From Notospermus geniculatus (Eukaryota > Nemertea > Pilidiophora > Heteronemertea > Lineidae): 64,000 nucleotides of DNA. Positions 34,798-47,124 of this stretch are shown piece by piece. Within the stretch, counting starts at the first letter, position 1, and the number at the start of each line of letters is the position of its first letter. Position numbers and translations under genes: made by a program. Below the pieces are notes generated by a model. That model saw nothing but the letters and a program-made list of their open reading frames with translations, ran no database searches and was not told the origin of the DNA. Location: assembly GCA_002633025.1 (NCBI GenBank), contig NMRB01000009.1:641314-705313 (forward strand), read 5' to 3'.

Positions 34798-37700
34798 ATT
34801 CTACTGCCAACTGGGATGATTATTGTAAGATGATAAGTTGACAATTTTCCCCCTGCAAAACTGGTATACAACCTTTAAAACTATCGTTTTTCAAAGCAAT
34901 TATTAGTAAGGACAACGGGTAGAAACAATTTAAACGTTATTACATCATCAATTATAATACTCACGTGACTACATGTACTCATTGCAATCACGTGATTATT
35001 TTTCTACGTGAAATAATTCCGTTAACTCATTCAGTTAAAGTAATGCCACTGGCAGTTTTCAATGTTGCTCGGCTTCACTCGACTATAGAATTTTGAAAAA
35101 AAAGAGAAATATCGTTCCGGTCTTGGAAATTGAAAGTTTCTTTTCTTTTCTGCATAACAGCCATTGAGATTTCCTAACTGAGTTAGGCTTTAAACGGATT
35201 TTCATCCACTTTGATTAAGAATTGAGCACATGTAATGGCAATATCACCTGAAAAATAATTATTTCGTTACAACTCAGTGTATGTGGATTTTTTAAAAGCA
35301 GCAAAAACCCCTCCGCTCAGAAACTGCTTTCAATTTTTCAATTTTGCTTTTCTTCGGACATCATGAAAAAGACTACATGAGATAAGCTCGAATTCCGAAA
35401 GAAAAGACATGTAATAAAGATTAAAATCTGTCGCCTACCTTTAATGTCTCGAGCGTTCACAGCACTAGGTATCCCCGAGTGAGCGTTTATAAGCACTTGT
35501 TATTTCCTTAACGTAAGCACTTGCCGCAGTTTACCGACAGGAAAGTTTTGACGGTGATTTTCCGATAAGAGTGAAGGACCAGCGATTGAGAGCCGCAAGA
35601 TGACAGCGACACGCAACAGAGCGGAGGAGAATAAAACTAAACTGCCGTACTAACTCTTTGTGACATGAGAGTATTTCAGAAGTAGGAGCTTTCCAAATAT
35701 TTCAACTTCTCGCCATGAAATATCTTGATCTAGCGAGAGCTTCTAACAATATTGCTGATAAGAGGAATGATCCATCTTTCTTTCTTCACGCGAGATTAAA
35801 ACGTGACTTCCCAGGGAATATGGCGCCCAATCATTTTTGAGGGCTCAAATTTTTTAAACAACATAGGCCTACCACACGAGTTGAGTTGGTAGGTTTAACC
35901 CCCTCACTACCCAAACATCGAAGCAGTTGAACGCGCCATCATCAAGAGCTTAGCGGGAAAAAACGGACAAGTGTTTAGGCCTGGACCAAAGTCTGTTTTT
36001 TGACACTCTGCATGGCAAAAACTAGCAAAGGCCTATATGACATAAAATACACCAAGTGTTTTTACCACCCGTCGAAAAAAACTATTCTTGTAGCGCCAGA
36101 CGTCTTGGACTGTGGTCCTTTCCAGACAGTTCCGATTTCAAGGAGTCTCATACAAGGTGCGTAACCTGAACCAAGGTTTTTTACCAGCCAAGAACTGACT
36201 GTCGTGCCGTCAAGTCTCTAACCCCGTTTGTCTCTGACAGTCATCCACTGAGGCCTTATTAGGGTTGTTAGCGTGTTTTTAGGATTACCAATAGGGTTGT
36301 CTAGCCGTATATCATGTTAAGAAAAGGTGAGACAACGTCTCTTGCAAAGCTTCATCAGAACAAAAACAAGGAACTTTCTTAAACGCTAAAAACACTTTGT
36401 ACCAGTCAAGGTGGTTTCGTTTTGGAACGTGATACAGTGAAGTTGTGCAGCCGGAACGCCAGTTTCCTTGCGAAAACGCAAGAATTGAATAATACCCTAC
36501 GACTTGATCGTGAAGCTGTAGTGTTCTCTCACTGGAAAGCTTTTACAAGCTTTCTGAAGATCAGGATCGGCAGAATCACCGCCGTCACTTTCGGCAGAAC
36601 AATGCACACACCCACTTTCTAAACGCTAAAAGATAGCTTCCTTCCCGTAACATAACCAGGACAAAAAATTCCTCATTTTCCATCCTTTAATTCGCTTAAC
36701 ATGCGTTTTCCTCTCCATCAATCAGCTTCTAAACTTTGAAAGAAAGACTTTGATGTGTCAAGCGATATCGCCATCAGAAAGCCGATTTACGTTTCGTTAG
36801 ATTCATTTCCAACACTTTATTCTTGTGAAAATGAATTTTTAATTCCTTCACAGCCACTTAGTGCACAGTAAGTGAGCTTGTTGGAGACTGGGATCAAAAC
36901 CAGTTCACAGTAATTTCAGGCAGAATGGTTTTTCATTGTTGAATGAAACTTGCTTTTTACCAATAGCACCCTTAACGTTATTCCAACGCTTTCGTGTTGT
37001 AATTACAGAGTTTCCCAGATAATACGCTAACGATAACGTTTACGCTAACGCTATTTCTTGCATGTATTTTATGTACAAAAAATATTGTTAAAAAATATTG
37101 TTAAAATGTTATCGTTAGCGTGTGACCTCTTAAACTCCCTATTGACAAAAACATACGAATGCAAGGCTTATAATGAAATCTCCGCCTACAACAACATTGT
37201 ACTTCAAGTTTTGTTGTACATTTACATTGGACCTCGCTGTGCAAATCTTAAGTAAAAGCATTTGCTAAGTTTTATGAATACCAGTCCATGACTTTTCAAT
37301 AGGGGAAGACAGGAAATTTGCCACTCCCGTCACAGAATGTGGGGAAACGCTGAGAAACGGGAACAATGCGGTATGTTACACCTGAGCAAGAAGAATCTGT
37401 AAGCCAACCTTGGTCTACCGCACGGGTTTATCATTCCGGCCGCGTGACCAGTTACGCCGGACGATACTTATTACTTTCGACAAGTCGCTGTCCGGTGAGG
37501 CACTAATGACTTAATGCATGACCATCGGAGATGACACCCAAAGTGGTTGTTCCCTCGCCACGAAACAATCCTTTATTAACCAGAGATTGAGTGAACACAT
37601 CCCCCAAGAGTTACGAGACATGCATTTCCGGTTTGGCGCATCTCATCGAATCATGGAACGAATGTGGGCAAACAGGTGACAGGCGGACTCATTTACTATT

Positions 37701-38034
37701 TAGCGTCATTTGCAATGCTTTCAGGGCTCTCTCAGGCAACGACAAATGACAGGTGATTACCATTCGAGTGAGACGGGTATCTGTCATTGGTATTCCGAAG
37801 TCGAAATTGTTATGTTTGACCGACCACTGGTTATGAATCGTTTACAAAGATGGAAACGTTATGAGGTTCTCATCAGACACACATGTCATGATCACCGGAC
37901 TAGTTTGGTCAGTCTGAGAGACACGTTTAATAGGCTCAAATGAAATCGTTTGCGCCGTTTCTCAGATGACATAAAGGTCAAGAAGTTCGTCGAGATAACG
38001 TTACACTAAAGTTAAGCTGGTAGCATACATCATA
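34798..38034. other. Gene-poor stretch
   Basis: No genes. An imperfect inverted repeat at about 37024-37112 pairs ACGCTAACGATAACG with TTATCGTTAGCG. AGTAAAAGCATTTGCT at 37252 recurs at 63579, hinting at a small dispersed repeat. Confidence 0.4.
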
Positions 38035-38270
38035 AGGAAATCTCAGTGAGATCGTCCGAGCTATGTCTGTGAGCTAAGAGCTAAGACCTGTGGTGTGTTG
38101 CCTCATCTGTGTGAGTTTACGTCTCCACGACAAGATTTTCAACCTCGTGGACATGAATTTCTATGTGCGCTACCAGTTTTAGGAGCGAATGTCAGTGAGA
38201 GGGATGGAGATGATCTCGCAGGCATGAATTTGTGTGCTGCTATTTTTCAGCCGTTTCAGCAAAAGAGAGT
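38035..38270 (+). repeat. Dispersed repeat with CTCGCAGACATGAATTT motif, copy 2
   Basis: Ordered blocks shared with 5430-5550 and 38665-38850, and internally repeated: CCTCGTGGACATGAATTT at about 38152 and TCTCGCAGGCATGAATTT at about 38214. Confidence 0.6.
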
Positions 38271-38664
38271 TTGAGAAGATCGTTCCGGCAACGCTAATCT
38301 AAAGTGACGATAATTGTGCCGCTGCTGTCAAGAATGTTGTGACTAATGTTCCCCACAGGCCACCGTTCAATTTCTATTGTTTTTATTTGCCCTAAACTGA
38401 TTGCGTGACCGATTCAAATATATGGTTCTTGGGTCATCGCTAATCGACCATGCACCGTGGACGAGATTGAAATTCCGTCCCCAGTCGCGTATCTTTCACT
38501 TGAAGGCGAAAATAACCTGACGCAAATGATCTCTGCAAATAGCATTTGTGAACAGGCTTGCTGGTAGACAATGCTAGAAACTAGACCATTGTTTTTGAAT
38601 CATTGTCCCCACAGTGTGAAATTTACGTCGAGGCAAACTCTTTTGAGCTGGCGACGTATACATG

Positions 38665-38850
38665 TATAGAAATCTCAATGAGATCATCTCAGCTTGCCAT
38701 GTCGGTGAGCTAAAACCTGTGTGCTACCTCATCTCCAAGTCCAAACAGTCCGCGAAACGGTTACCACAGACATGGATTGTACGTGTGTGCTACAAGCTTC
38801 AGAGAGATAACAGTTATCTCACAGACTTGAATTGCCACCAACAAATGACT
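38665..38850 (+). repeat. Dispersed repeat with CTCGCAGACATGAATTT motif, copy 3
   Basis: Shares CTCAATGAGATCATCTC, GTGAGCTAAAACCTGTG, GTGCTACCTCATCTC and CTCACAGACTTGAATT with the other copies, in the same order. Confidence 0.6.
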
Positions 38851-39334
38851 CATAAGACAAAGAAAGACTGGACATAAACAAACAAAATGTAAATAAACAA
38901 TGATTTTCGTGGCCCGCAAAAATACCCGTGACACATTATCTTTAACAGAGTCTGCCAGCAGCAATCATTACCCTGCACAGGTGACCAGACGTGACGTAAA
39001 GACAATCAGAAAGTGGCCAGAGGAGAAGACATACAAATATTATTACATGTACGTGACAGCCTCGGGTCGGGAGCACAATCAAATAGAAAACGCTGTCTGT
39101 CATTGTTCATCACTCTCAGAGGGATCTCTTTCCGCTCTTTTTGTATAAATAGTATGTGGATTTGTACATTTAATTAAGGTCTTATTATGACCCTTCTCTC
39201 TCACCAGACGTCGGTCCAACTTTCAAGAGGGTCGCGTTCGCCACGTTTGGCTATCGACCAGAAACCGTAACGTTATTTCCGGACTGGTCAGTTGACCGGT
39301 TGTTGGTCCATTGTAAAGGTGCTCCTCCACATGA
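38851..39334. other. Nothing recognised
   Basis: No repeat or coding signal beyond short ORFs. Confidence 0.35.
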
Positions 39335-39989
39335 GGGTTTTCTCGGCGGCGCACAAGTTGTTTACTCTCTTGGTTTTTTTACCACTAATTAACTCACGCG
39401 TTTACTACAGCCTTGGAGGTATTATACTGAATATATAGCATAATTCCTCCAAGCTACAGCCGAGTCACCCGTGGAGAGCCAAGCCACACGAGAAGTGTCC
39501 TAGACAACAGGCGCTAAAGCTTATAGGATATGAAACCAGTCGACGACCGGTTATTTTTGTGGAAACGGTCATTGGGGACTCTGGGGATGAAGATTGGGGC
39601 GGGCGCATGCGGAGCAGCAGACCAACGTTACAAGATGCCCGACAGCGTAAATTAGATAATGAACAAGTTACGACAAAAAATGATCACTGCACGTCTTTGA
39701 CAGTTAACAGCTTTATAATCGACATGTAATGTCAATGGATTCTGAAATCAGGGCATCGCCAACAGATAATAAGATTGCTTACCAAAATCAAAGGCAAAAG
39801 ACAATAACGCATGGCTGTCTAACTTAATTTACTTATGGATGATTTTATGAGTGAAACCCAGGAACCGATCCGTCAATGTGCTTAGCGCTGCTTTAATGTG
39901 TGACAATGTAATTAAATTTGGATTACTTTGTTAATGTTGGAGACGGTTGAGTTTTAATCGCTATTGAGTGGGGTGAAATGAGATTTTCT
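39335..39989 (+). repeat. Direct duplication E, copy 1 (655 bp)
   Basis: Matches 39991-40776 but lacks a 96-bp element and a few short segments present in copy 2. Joined to copy 2 at an ambiguous base (N at 39990). Confidence 0.92.
39412..39453. repeat. Short palindromic element (CTTGGAGGAATTATACTG)
   Basis: Arms CTTGGAGGTATTATACTG and the near reverse complement ATAATTCCTCCAAG. The same ends occur in copy 2 (around 40066-40207), at 63674-63854 and singly at 55087, so this is a small foldback family in which other elements insert. Confidence 0.65.
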
Positions 39990-39990
39990 N

Positions 39991-40776
39991 GGTTTTCCCG
40001 CGCGCAAGTTGTTTACTCTCTTGGTTTTTTTACCACTAATTAACTACGCGTTTACTACAGCCTTGGAGGAATTATACTGAATATATAGTATAATTCCTAG
40101 ACTGGTTCCCGTCTTTGCCGCTGCACTCCCGCTGGCGCTCACGTTCCGCTATACAATATGAATAGCGGAGCGGCAAAGACGGGAACCAGTCTATATAATT
40201 CCTCCAAGCTACAGCCGAGTCACCCGTAGAGAGCCAAGTCCCGTAGAGCCAAGTCACACGAGAAGTGTCCTAGACAACAGGCGCTAAAGCTTATAGGATA
40301 TGAAACCAGTCGACGACCGGTCGTCATGTCCCAGAGTTATTTTTGTGAAAACGGTCATTGGGGACTCTGGGGACGAAGATTGGGGCGGGCGCATGCGGAG
40401 CAGCAGACCAACGTCACGAAGATGCCCGACAGCGTAAATTAGATAATGAACAAGTTACGACAAAAAATGATCACTGCACGTCTTTGACAGTTAACAGCTT
40501 TATAATCGACATGTAATGTCAATGGATTCTGAAATCAGGGCATCGCCAACAGATAATAAGATTGCTTACCAAAATCAAAGGCAAAAGACAATAACGCATG
40601 GCTGTCTAACTTAATTTACTTATGGATGATTTTATGAGTGAAACCCAGGAACCGATCCGTCAATGTGCTTAGCGCTGCTTTAATGTGTGACAATGTAATT
40701 AAATTTGGATTACTTTGTTAATGTTGGAGACGGTTGAGTTTTAATCGCTATTGAGTGGGGTGAAATGAGATTTTCT
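39991..40776 (+). repeat. Direct duplication E, copy 2 (786 bp)
   Basis: Carries the 96-bp insertion at 40098-40193 plus about 13- and 15-bp extra segments near 40231 and 40320. The rest is almost identical to copy 1. Confidence 0.92.
40098..40193. mobile_element. 96-bp MITE with 9-bp target-site duplication, absent from the sister copy
   Basis: Arms TAGACTGGTTCCCGTCTTTG CCGC and the exact reverse complement, flanked by TATAATTCC on both sides (40089-40097 and 40194-40202). The paralogous empty site at about 39430-39450 has a single ATAATTCC. A 9-bp duplication points to the Mutator or Merlin groups; the element is non-autonomous. Confidence 0.92.
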
Positions 40777-41379
40777 TTTCGTGGAATTATCTTTTTCCTT
40801 TGTGTGGTTGGTAAACATGTCATCACAACGTGACAGACGGTTGGGAAGACGCAATCGAATTTTTATCCAATGACGTCACTGGACAAAGTTGAACACGGAA
40901 GTTTTCGCCCAAATGACGTCACTCACGATCACTCCATTTCCCATGTTTCCCAATCTTTCCCAGAACGAGTGCTGTAAGCCTAGGGACTGGTATGCCTGCA
41001 GGAGGAAACTGTCAGACCGAGAGTGATTTGTACAGCCAGAGACCAATCTCGCAACCTCTGGCGCCGATGAGTCTGATGCCGCACACTGCGCTGTTCATGT
41101 AATGTACGATAGCGACCCAAGATTGTTGGCACAAAGCTTCTGAGCACTAAAACCAATCAAATACGCCATTACTTCCCCAGCCTTATTAATCCAATTATAC
41201 AATCAACATAGTGGAAAATTGGCCTCTAATAGAAACCGATTTCTCTGCTTTTAAAATTCATCGGTTTTTGAATTTGATGCGATTTCGTTGCAGAGAGATG
41301 CATTAAATTAACCGTTGTGGAATGCTGAGCGCTGAAGATGAATCCGCACGCAGAATCGTGCTAAAAGAGCGACGTCATC
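40777..41379. other. Nothing recognised apart from CRE-like palindromes
   Basis: ATGACGTCAC occurs twice (about 40871 and 40913) within 45 bp. No gene nearby supports a regulatory role. Confidence 0.35.
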
Positions 41380-41525
41380 TAAAGCTGGATTTAGCTGCAC
41401 GCGGTATGCGGATTGCGGAACGCGGTAAGCGGAAAGTTCAATGCATTTCGCATACAACAAATCGCTTCCGCCGGGGATTCCGCGGCCCTATACCGCATTC
41501 CGCGTGTCAGCTAAATGCAGCTTTA
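41380..41525. mobile_element. Foldback MITE, TAAAGCTGGATTTAGCTG family, copy 1
   Basis: Arms TAAAGCTGGATTTAGCTGCA CGCGG and reverse complement, GC-rich interior with GCGGATTGCGGAACGCGG and ATCGCTTCCGCCGGGGATTC. Same family as 63707-63844. The flanks CATC / GATG extend the palindrome. Confidence 0.85.
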
Positions 41526-42536
41526 GATGGACTCGCCCATTCCATCGGATAGATTGATTCGCACTGCTAGTATCCCTAGCGGTGCGACCTGGAACCAATC
41601 TAGCCATTTGTTAAGCTATGCTTTTTGCTGGGGCCTATTTCTTTCATGTGAATAAAGTTTCATTAGATAAATAAATCTAGCCATCGGATGGAATGATCGT
41701 CCTCTCATCTATTTGGATTCGCCCGTCCCATCAAAGATGGAATCGTCCTCTCAAGGAGGGACTCGCGCGTTCGCGTTCCCGCCTCCTCCCAAAATCGGAG
41801 CTATGCGAGACCCCTTCAAGGGCACCATGAGACGGTTTTAGGCGTACGGCAGCCTCCAGTCTGGGAAACTTTCCATACAAACGACTTTGAAAAGCCGTCT
41901 GCCGGCGACATGGGCATCATTTCTTGTATGAGAATGGGCGACAAACCAGAGATATAACATTTGAAAACACAATAGGTACGTCTGAAAGAAGACCTATGAA
42001 AGAACGACTGTTCGGGAGGCCTGAAGTTATACCAGACCTAAAAATTTGGCGTTAAATGTCAACGATTTCGTCAATCCTGACGTACGACATTTCGCTTCAG
42101 TTACTAAGGCCAGGTCATCTGTATGTCGACTCTCAGTTGCACACGGAAATAACGACACTAGGCTACTCAGTATCAAGCCCATCGGCTAGGTTCCACTGGG
42201 AGAACAAAAGGCTACGATTCTATGGCCATTTTCGGTATAAATCGATGTACTCAGTATTTCTATAGTTGGCATGGTATTTACTCAGTGTGGCCTCACATCA
42301 TGGGTAGGCGGCTCCTATAACACCGATCAACTTAAAAAAATATTACGAAGGGATTATGTTCAGAGTCGTTGTAGTTTATTAACTGAGCAACGAATATATA
42401 CACTCTAAAAGTTCTGATAAAAACCATAGGCCTAAATGCCATATATGTATGTCACACCCAAAGTGTCACACCCAGATCTCAAGTCGATCAGCAAAAATAT
42501 ACATCTGATATTATCGACTCGCTGCAAAACGCAACC
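41526..42536. other. Non-coding with weak short repeats
   Basis: 41530-41760 contains repeated GGACTCGCCC / GATTCGCCCGTCCCATC and CCATCGGATGGAATGATCG blocks. Nothing else recognised. Confidence 0.4.
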
Positions 42537-42918
42537 AGGGGCCTTATTCACGGAGGGCGTAAGATACATGTATTGCAGGCGCGGATCCAGGACTTTTGGC
42601 AGAGGGGGTCAGGGCTGCCGAGGGCGGTCGTTGGGGTCGTTGCAGGCGGGCGCCGTAGATTCCCTCGCCGACGGGGGTTCTGGGGGCCTCCCCAGAAGAT
42701 TTTGAAATCTAGATGGCCGTAGACGCGATTTTCTGGCATCTCAGTATCAAAACAGAAGCTTTATTCTTGCGTTTTTTGCTTACTGTCGCAAATTATTGAG
42801 AAAAAAAAACAAACGATTTGCTCCGGGGATTTTGTGGCTAAATACTGCCCAGGAAGATGACTTTCAAATGGTGACAATGGAAGACATTTGATGCAGGAAG
42901 TTTGTGAATAAGGCCCCT
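42537..42918. mobile_element. AGGGGCC-tipped element containing a common GGATCCAGG repeat
   Basis: Ends AGGGGCCTTATTCAC and GTGAATAAGGCCCCT. Inside is GCGGATCCAGGACTTTTGGC followed by G-rich sequence, related to 63875-63970 (TCGGATCCAGGGGG ... TTTTTGGCAGACC). The terminal ends belong to the family at 7.2 and 51.6 kb, so it is probably a MITE with an insertion. Confidence 0.65.
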
Positions 42919-45193
42919 GCCCTTAACAGTAACACTGTCACTGGTGTCAGCAAGATGGTTTTCAAATGGCTATTTACATGTAATGGTGGAAGACATTTGA
43001 TATAGAGTCGACGAAAGATGAGCACAAATTTGAATACTGGATGTCTATCGTAGAAATATCTGCATTTCTACCATTGTAGTATCACATTTCAACGGTCATG
43101 ACTTCTATCGCTTCATAGCTTAATCCCCCCAAGAATAACAGAACCAGACTACAGATTCCAGGGGACAAGATTCCTGTTACACCTCACCCAATGCTGACGA
43201 CAATGAAACAAGTTCATCTACTATCCTGATGTACAAGAGAAGGCTGGTGCTGTACCGAAAAGTCTTGTCAGTGAAGAGATAATGTATCACTTGGCATTAT
43301 GCACCAACGATTTGCACAAAACTGAGGGGGCGTTTTATGAGAACCTCAAAGGCGGCATAGTTCACAAGCTACGACACATTTTCAACTTACACGGTCATCT
43401 TATTCTTCCAAGTACAGATGTGAAAGGAGAGAATGTCCCCTGGAAAGCTGTCCTTAGAACAAAAGATCACATTGTTACATTCTAATCTCGAGCGATTGGT
43501 TTCTATAGCATCATTTCCAGGTACACTGTATACACTCAAGACTGAGTAAACCATGGGTTTCTTCAAGAATGTTTAGCATGTTGTGGAAACTATGGAGACA
43601 GTCCCTCACCTGGGAGCCAAGGTTGTTGGTAAACAATAGAACTCTACCTGTGGAGATAAAGCGATGACTTACATGAACCTCCAGAGAAACTGACAGTAAA
43701 TACATTTGTACACCAGAACATCAAGCTTCGAAATGTTGTCAATGATGACATACCGGTAACTAATTGTCAGCACAGACCCCCATAAGGCTATTGAAAACAT
43801 GGTGACAGAATGTGCTATTTTGTTGTGAGGCTGATACCCTGCACCAAGGGCATCTGCATGGAGCTGAAATGAAGGAAGATCATGCAAGTATCATTACATG
43901 TAATGCACTGTGTAGTGCAGAAAATAATGAGATTCAACTGAATTTTGTGTACCGGTAGGCACGTTTGCTATGGTTTCACGAGTTGATTCATGGAATACCA
44001 AATAGGAGATTCTACAGCAGTGATATATCATCGAAGCAGAATTTAATCACTTGTTTTGTAATGGAAATGCTTTGGAAACAATAAAGGCACAATGCAAAAG
44101 AGGGGCAAGTGACCAGTCTGGCAGTCCTTCAAAAATGACCAATGCAACACATATCAAAGGAAAACAAAAGTCATCTGATATGTTATCGAGAAAAAAATAC
44201 TGCATGATTCAATGTGCTGAGTTGATAATACCGATTGCCAGGTATTCTGACAAATAAAGATAACAGACATGAACATGCAATACTGTCATGAAATAAATCA
44301 AGTAATAACCACAGTAGTGGGCCCAACCCCTCCATCCTCAGGTAATGAGGGGTTCTTATTGCTCGTTTTCTTCCAAAGCTCTGTTCCCAATGCCAAGTAG
44401 GGATGGGGGCATTGAATGCCTAAGACACTCCAGAGTGTCCTCAGGGGTTAGCATGCGGTGATAGAGAAAGCAATAACCACCAGTCTCGCTAGCCACAGCT
44501 ATTTGTTAAAGACAATAAAAGAAGACCTGAATCCATAAGACTGGTAAAATAACTGAGCGAGAGATCCACAATGAGTCAGCATTTACTTAAAATACTGCAA
44601 ACCCTCCATACACGCTTGAGTAAAAGTTCTTAGTAATTATAAATGGCAATATGATCACTGCCTGTGGATACTCATCAAGAGTAAAAAAATAATGGTCCTC
44701 AGACCTCGCAAGCATCAATTCTATGTAAAAAGCACATACTAAAATGAATCCTAATCCACAACTAAGAGCATTAGTCTCTTCATACAGTTAGCTTTGTAAC
44801 AAAGCAAAACCGTAGTTCATATGTATACAATCAGTCAAGGTAGCACTCCGAACACGTATATACAATCAGCCAAGGCCCAAGACAGCACTCCAAAGTTATC
44901 AGTTTCGGAGAGATTGTGTTGTTGTGACTTTCACAAATACCCAAAACTGAACATTCCATTCTGATGTATTCTTTAGCCATCAGGCAAGGAGAATGAACTT
45001 GTGAACCTAAGCCATATGGTTTTCATTTCAAACACGCATGCTGAGGCAAAATCATGAAGGCAAGGCAAGGAAAGACCATGACTTTGAATAAAATGTGTTG
45101 CTGCCCACAATCATATTATATACATAGAATGATAACATAAATATTTTGATGTATTTATGATGATACAGAATCTAAGTAGACTGAGTAATAATA
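42919..45193. other. Non-coding flank and probable 3' UTR of the membrane-protein gene
   Basis: No clear exon. A 67-codon plus-strand ORF at 43282-43485 lacks splice context. The part next to 45193 may be the 3' UTR of the minus-strand gene; no convincing AATAAA on that strand was found close to the stop. Confidence 0.4.
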
Positions 45194-45697
45194 TCATAAT
45201 CTTGAGCTTTGATTCTCTGATAAATCACCCCCTAACTGTCCACTGGAACCCACAATGTCAACATGGATGTGTTTTGGAGGTGAGTGATGCTCAACTGTCA
45301 CTGTGATCAATGAACTGTCTCGTTTAGAATTCCCATCAGCAAGATCTGCTTCAGCACCCGTTGTATCAACCTCAGCATCGCTTTCATCCTCATCACAATC
45401 GCCCATCAGTTGATTATCAGCACCGTCCTCATCATCCTGTTCTTCTAACTCACTATAATCAAACTGTGATGAACTCCTGGAGACCATTGATGTAAGTGAC
45501 TTTAAGCTGATCTTGCGAGCCACCCGTGATTTCTTTGCCTGTTCTTTGGCGTGTTGTCGCATACGTTCAACATCACTTGCAGTTTCTATGGTCCTTTCAT
45601 CACGCACCTCATCCACATCTTCCCCAAAGATTTCATCTTTTTCAGGACTCATTGTCACCCTCTTCTCATCTTGTTTCTCAGGGTATTCTTCATGATC
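45194..45697 (-). CDS. Membrane protein last exon: acidic cytoplasmic tail
   Basis: 167 codons plus stop. It starts DHEEYPEKQDEKRV, has a basic helix-like segment RMRQHAKEQAKKSRVARK, a Ser patch SLKSLTSMVSRSSS, then long acidic runs, and ends SENQSSRL. No catalytic motif. Upstream residues readable in the same frame (MGTCLCKES...) lie in the intron and are probably not translated. Confidence 0.75.
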   Translation of the reverse strand, partial: DHEEYPEKQDEKRVTMSPEKDEIFGEDVDEVRDERTIETASDVERMRQHAKEQAKKSRVARKISLKSLTSMVSRSSSQFDYSELEEQDDEDGADNQLMGDCDEDESDAEVDTTGAEADLADGNSKRDSSLITVTVEHHSPPKHIHVDIVGSSGQLGGDLSENQSSRL

Positions 45698-46247
45698 CTG
45701 CAGAGCAGAATAGGCAAACCATAAGCAGAAACTCTCCTTGCAGAGACATGTACCCAAATATGGGCAAAGCTGTAGGTTAATATGTGGGCAGGCCCGGGCA
45801 CACCATAGGTAGAAATGTTTGTTGTTGCATACACCATCAAAAATATTGCATCTTTACAATGTATATGGGGGGGGGGGGTCTACATGAACTGAAGGAATCA
45901 GAACAGTGCTGCGGAAGGAACTTGTCCTCCACATGTAGAAAGGGACTGGATGACGGAAATACATGTAATGTGGCACATTACTGGTAGAACTTGAAAAGAC
46001 CAAAACTCACACTTTTTGCAGAAACATGTATCCTGACAGGAACTGGCATTGGGACATGGGATTCTTTGGACTTCCACAAGACAAGCGCCTGGACGACGAC
46101 AAACAGTAACACCACAAACACTGGCACACCTATGTTGACTCCTTCGGGCCAAGTCTGGCCAGCAACTGTTGTAGTGGCATTATGGCTCTCACTGGCATTG
46201 AGTGCAAAAGTTGAATTTGTGATCAAGTGCACAAAACTGACATTTTC
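45194..46247 (-). CDS. Single-pass membrane protein, 3' exons of an incompletely resolved gene
   Basis: Two minus-strand exons join in phase 0: 46247-46011 (acceptor TTTTCAG|GAAAAT, donor AAAAGT|GTGAGT) and 45697-45194 (acceptor CTCTGCAG|GATCAT, stop TAA-type at 45194). Together they encode 246 residues. The first exon has sequons NST, NAS and NAT, then a hydrophobic segment VNIGVPVFVVLLFVVVQALV (about residues 38-58), then WKSKE, which fits a type I membrane topology. The second exon is cytoplasmic by inference: acidic and Ser-rich, with a charged helix-like stretch (ERMRQHAKEQAKKSRVARK) and clusters such as EEQDDEDGAD and CDEDESDAEVD. I do not recognise the family. 5' exons (signal peptide, ectodomain) must lie upstream; one candidate is at 47.1-47.2 kb. 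Intact frame, coding-like composition and good splice sites argue that it is real. Confidence 0.75.
45868..45880. repeat. Poly-G run
   Basis: About 11-13 G in the intron between the last two exons of the membrane-protein gene. Length is unreliable in sequencing data. Confidence 0.8.
46011..46247 (-). CDS. Membrane protein exon: glycosylated stem plus transmembrane helix
   Basis: 79 codons, phase 0 at both ends. Three N-glycosylation sequons in 15 residues precede a 21-residue Val/Leu-rich helix and a Lys-containing stop-transfer stretch (LWKSKE). The donor AGT|GTGAGT is near consensus; ignoring it gives read-through to a stop at 45978. Confidence 0.75.
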
Positions 46248-47124
46248 CTGAAAATATTATCAAAAAGGTTAAATGCCTGCAATAAGACTACCAATAACTA
46301 CCTTGCAGTTGCAGCATATACATGTAAGTCAGGACTTAGGAAGGTCGAGGACATGAATCTATCCAGGACAGGGATGGGGCTAACTGTGAACTAATTCTGA
46401 GACAAAAAACCAAGTTACATCATGCACATTGATGCACTTTTCAGATTTAGAACTATTCAATAACAAATTGCATGTAGCTAAGCTTGGCCTACAATACAAT
46501 AATTCTCAGCCATACATACAATACAATCAGCCTACTACTGCCCGTACCGGCCGGTAGCCTTTTTGGCTGGGTTAGTTCCCCAATCGCGATTCCTCCACCT
46601 TGAATTTCCAAGGCATGGCTTCATCTAGGCCTAGAATGTATGTAGCATGTGTAGGCCAGCTACCGGTACCCTTGGTTAGTCGGTAGACTTACCGCTTCCG
46701 CACTGCACTACCTAGGCCTAGGCCTACCAGTAGGTTCTTCGAGTGACATTTTAGATAGGTGAAACTAAACATGAGAAAATTCTTTGGTTACTCTATCTAC
46801 ATTTATTTTAGAAACACAACGTTTCAACCAGTGTACCGAACCCTGGCCGTAGTCCTGTGTACAAGTGAATAGCACATGAGGAGAGGAAGCATAAATACCA
46901 CACTGTTTCTTTAAGCATTAGGCAAACATTTAGACAAAATACATACCAGTAGGCCTAGGCCTAAACTAAAAGCACAGGCCTAGTTTAGGAAGAGTAGTAG
47001 TGACATGGCATGCCTGTGATCGTGATGGGTGTTAGTGTTGAGCATCCCATAAATAAAACAGATCAGATAGGCCTACACTACATAGGCTAGATAGCCTACC
47101 TGTGCTAGCAGCTAAAACTGTCAC

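Noticed and set aside
40865-40925. Pair of TGACGTCA-type CRE sites as a promoter
   Set aside because: No coding exon or CpG-rich sequence nearby to support it.
41322-41552. 76-codon plus-strand ORF
   Set aside because: Its body is the foldback MITE at 41380-41525.
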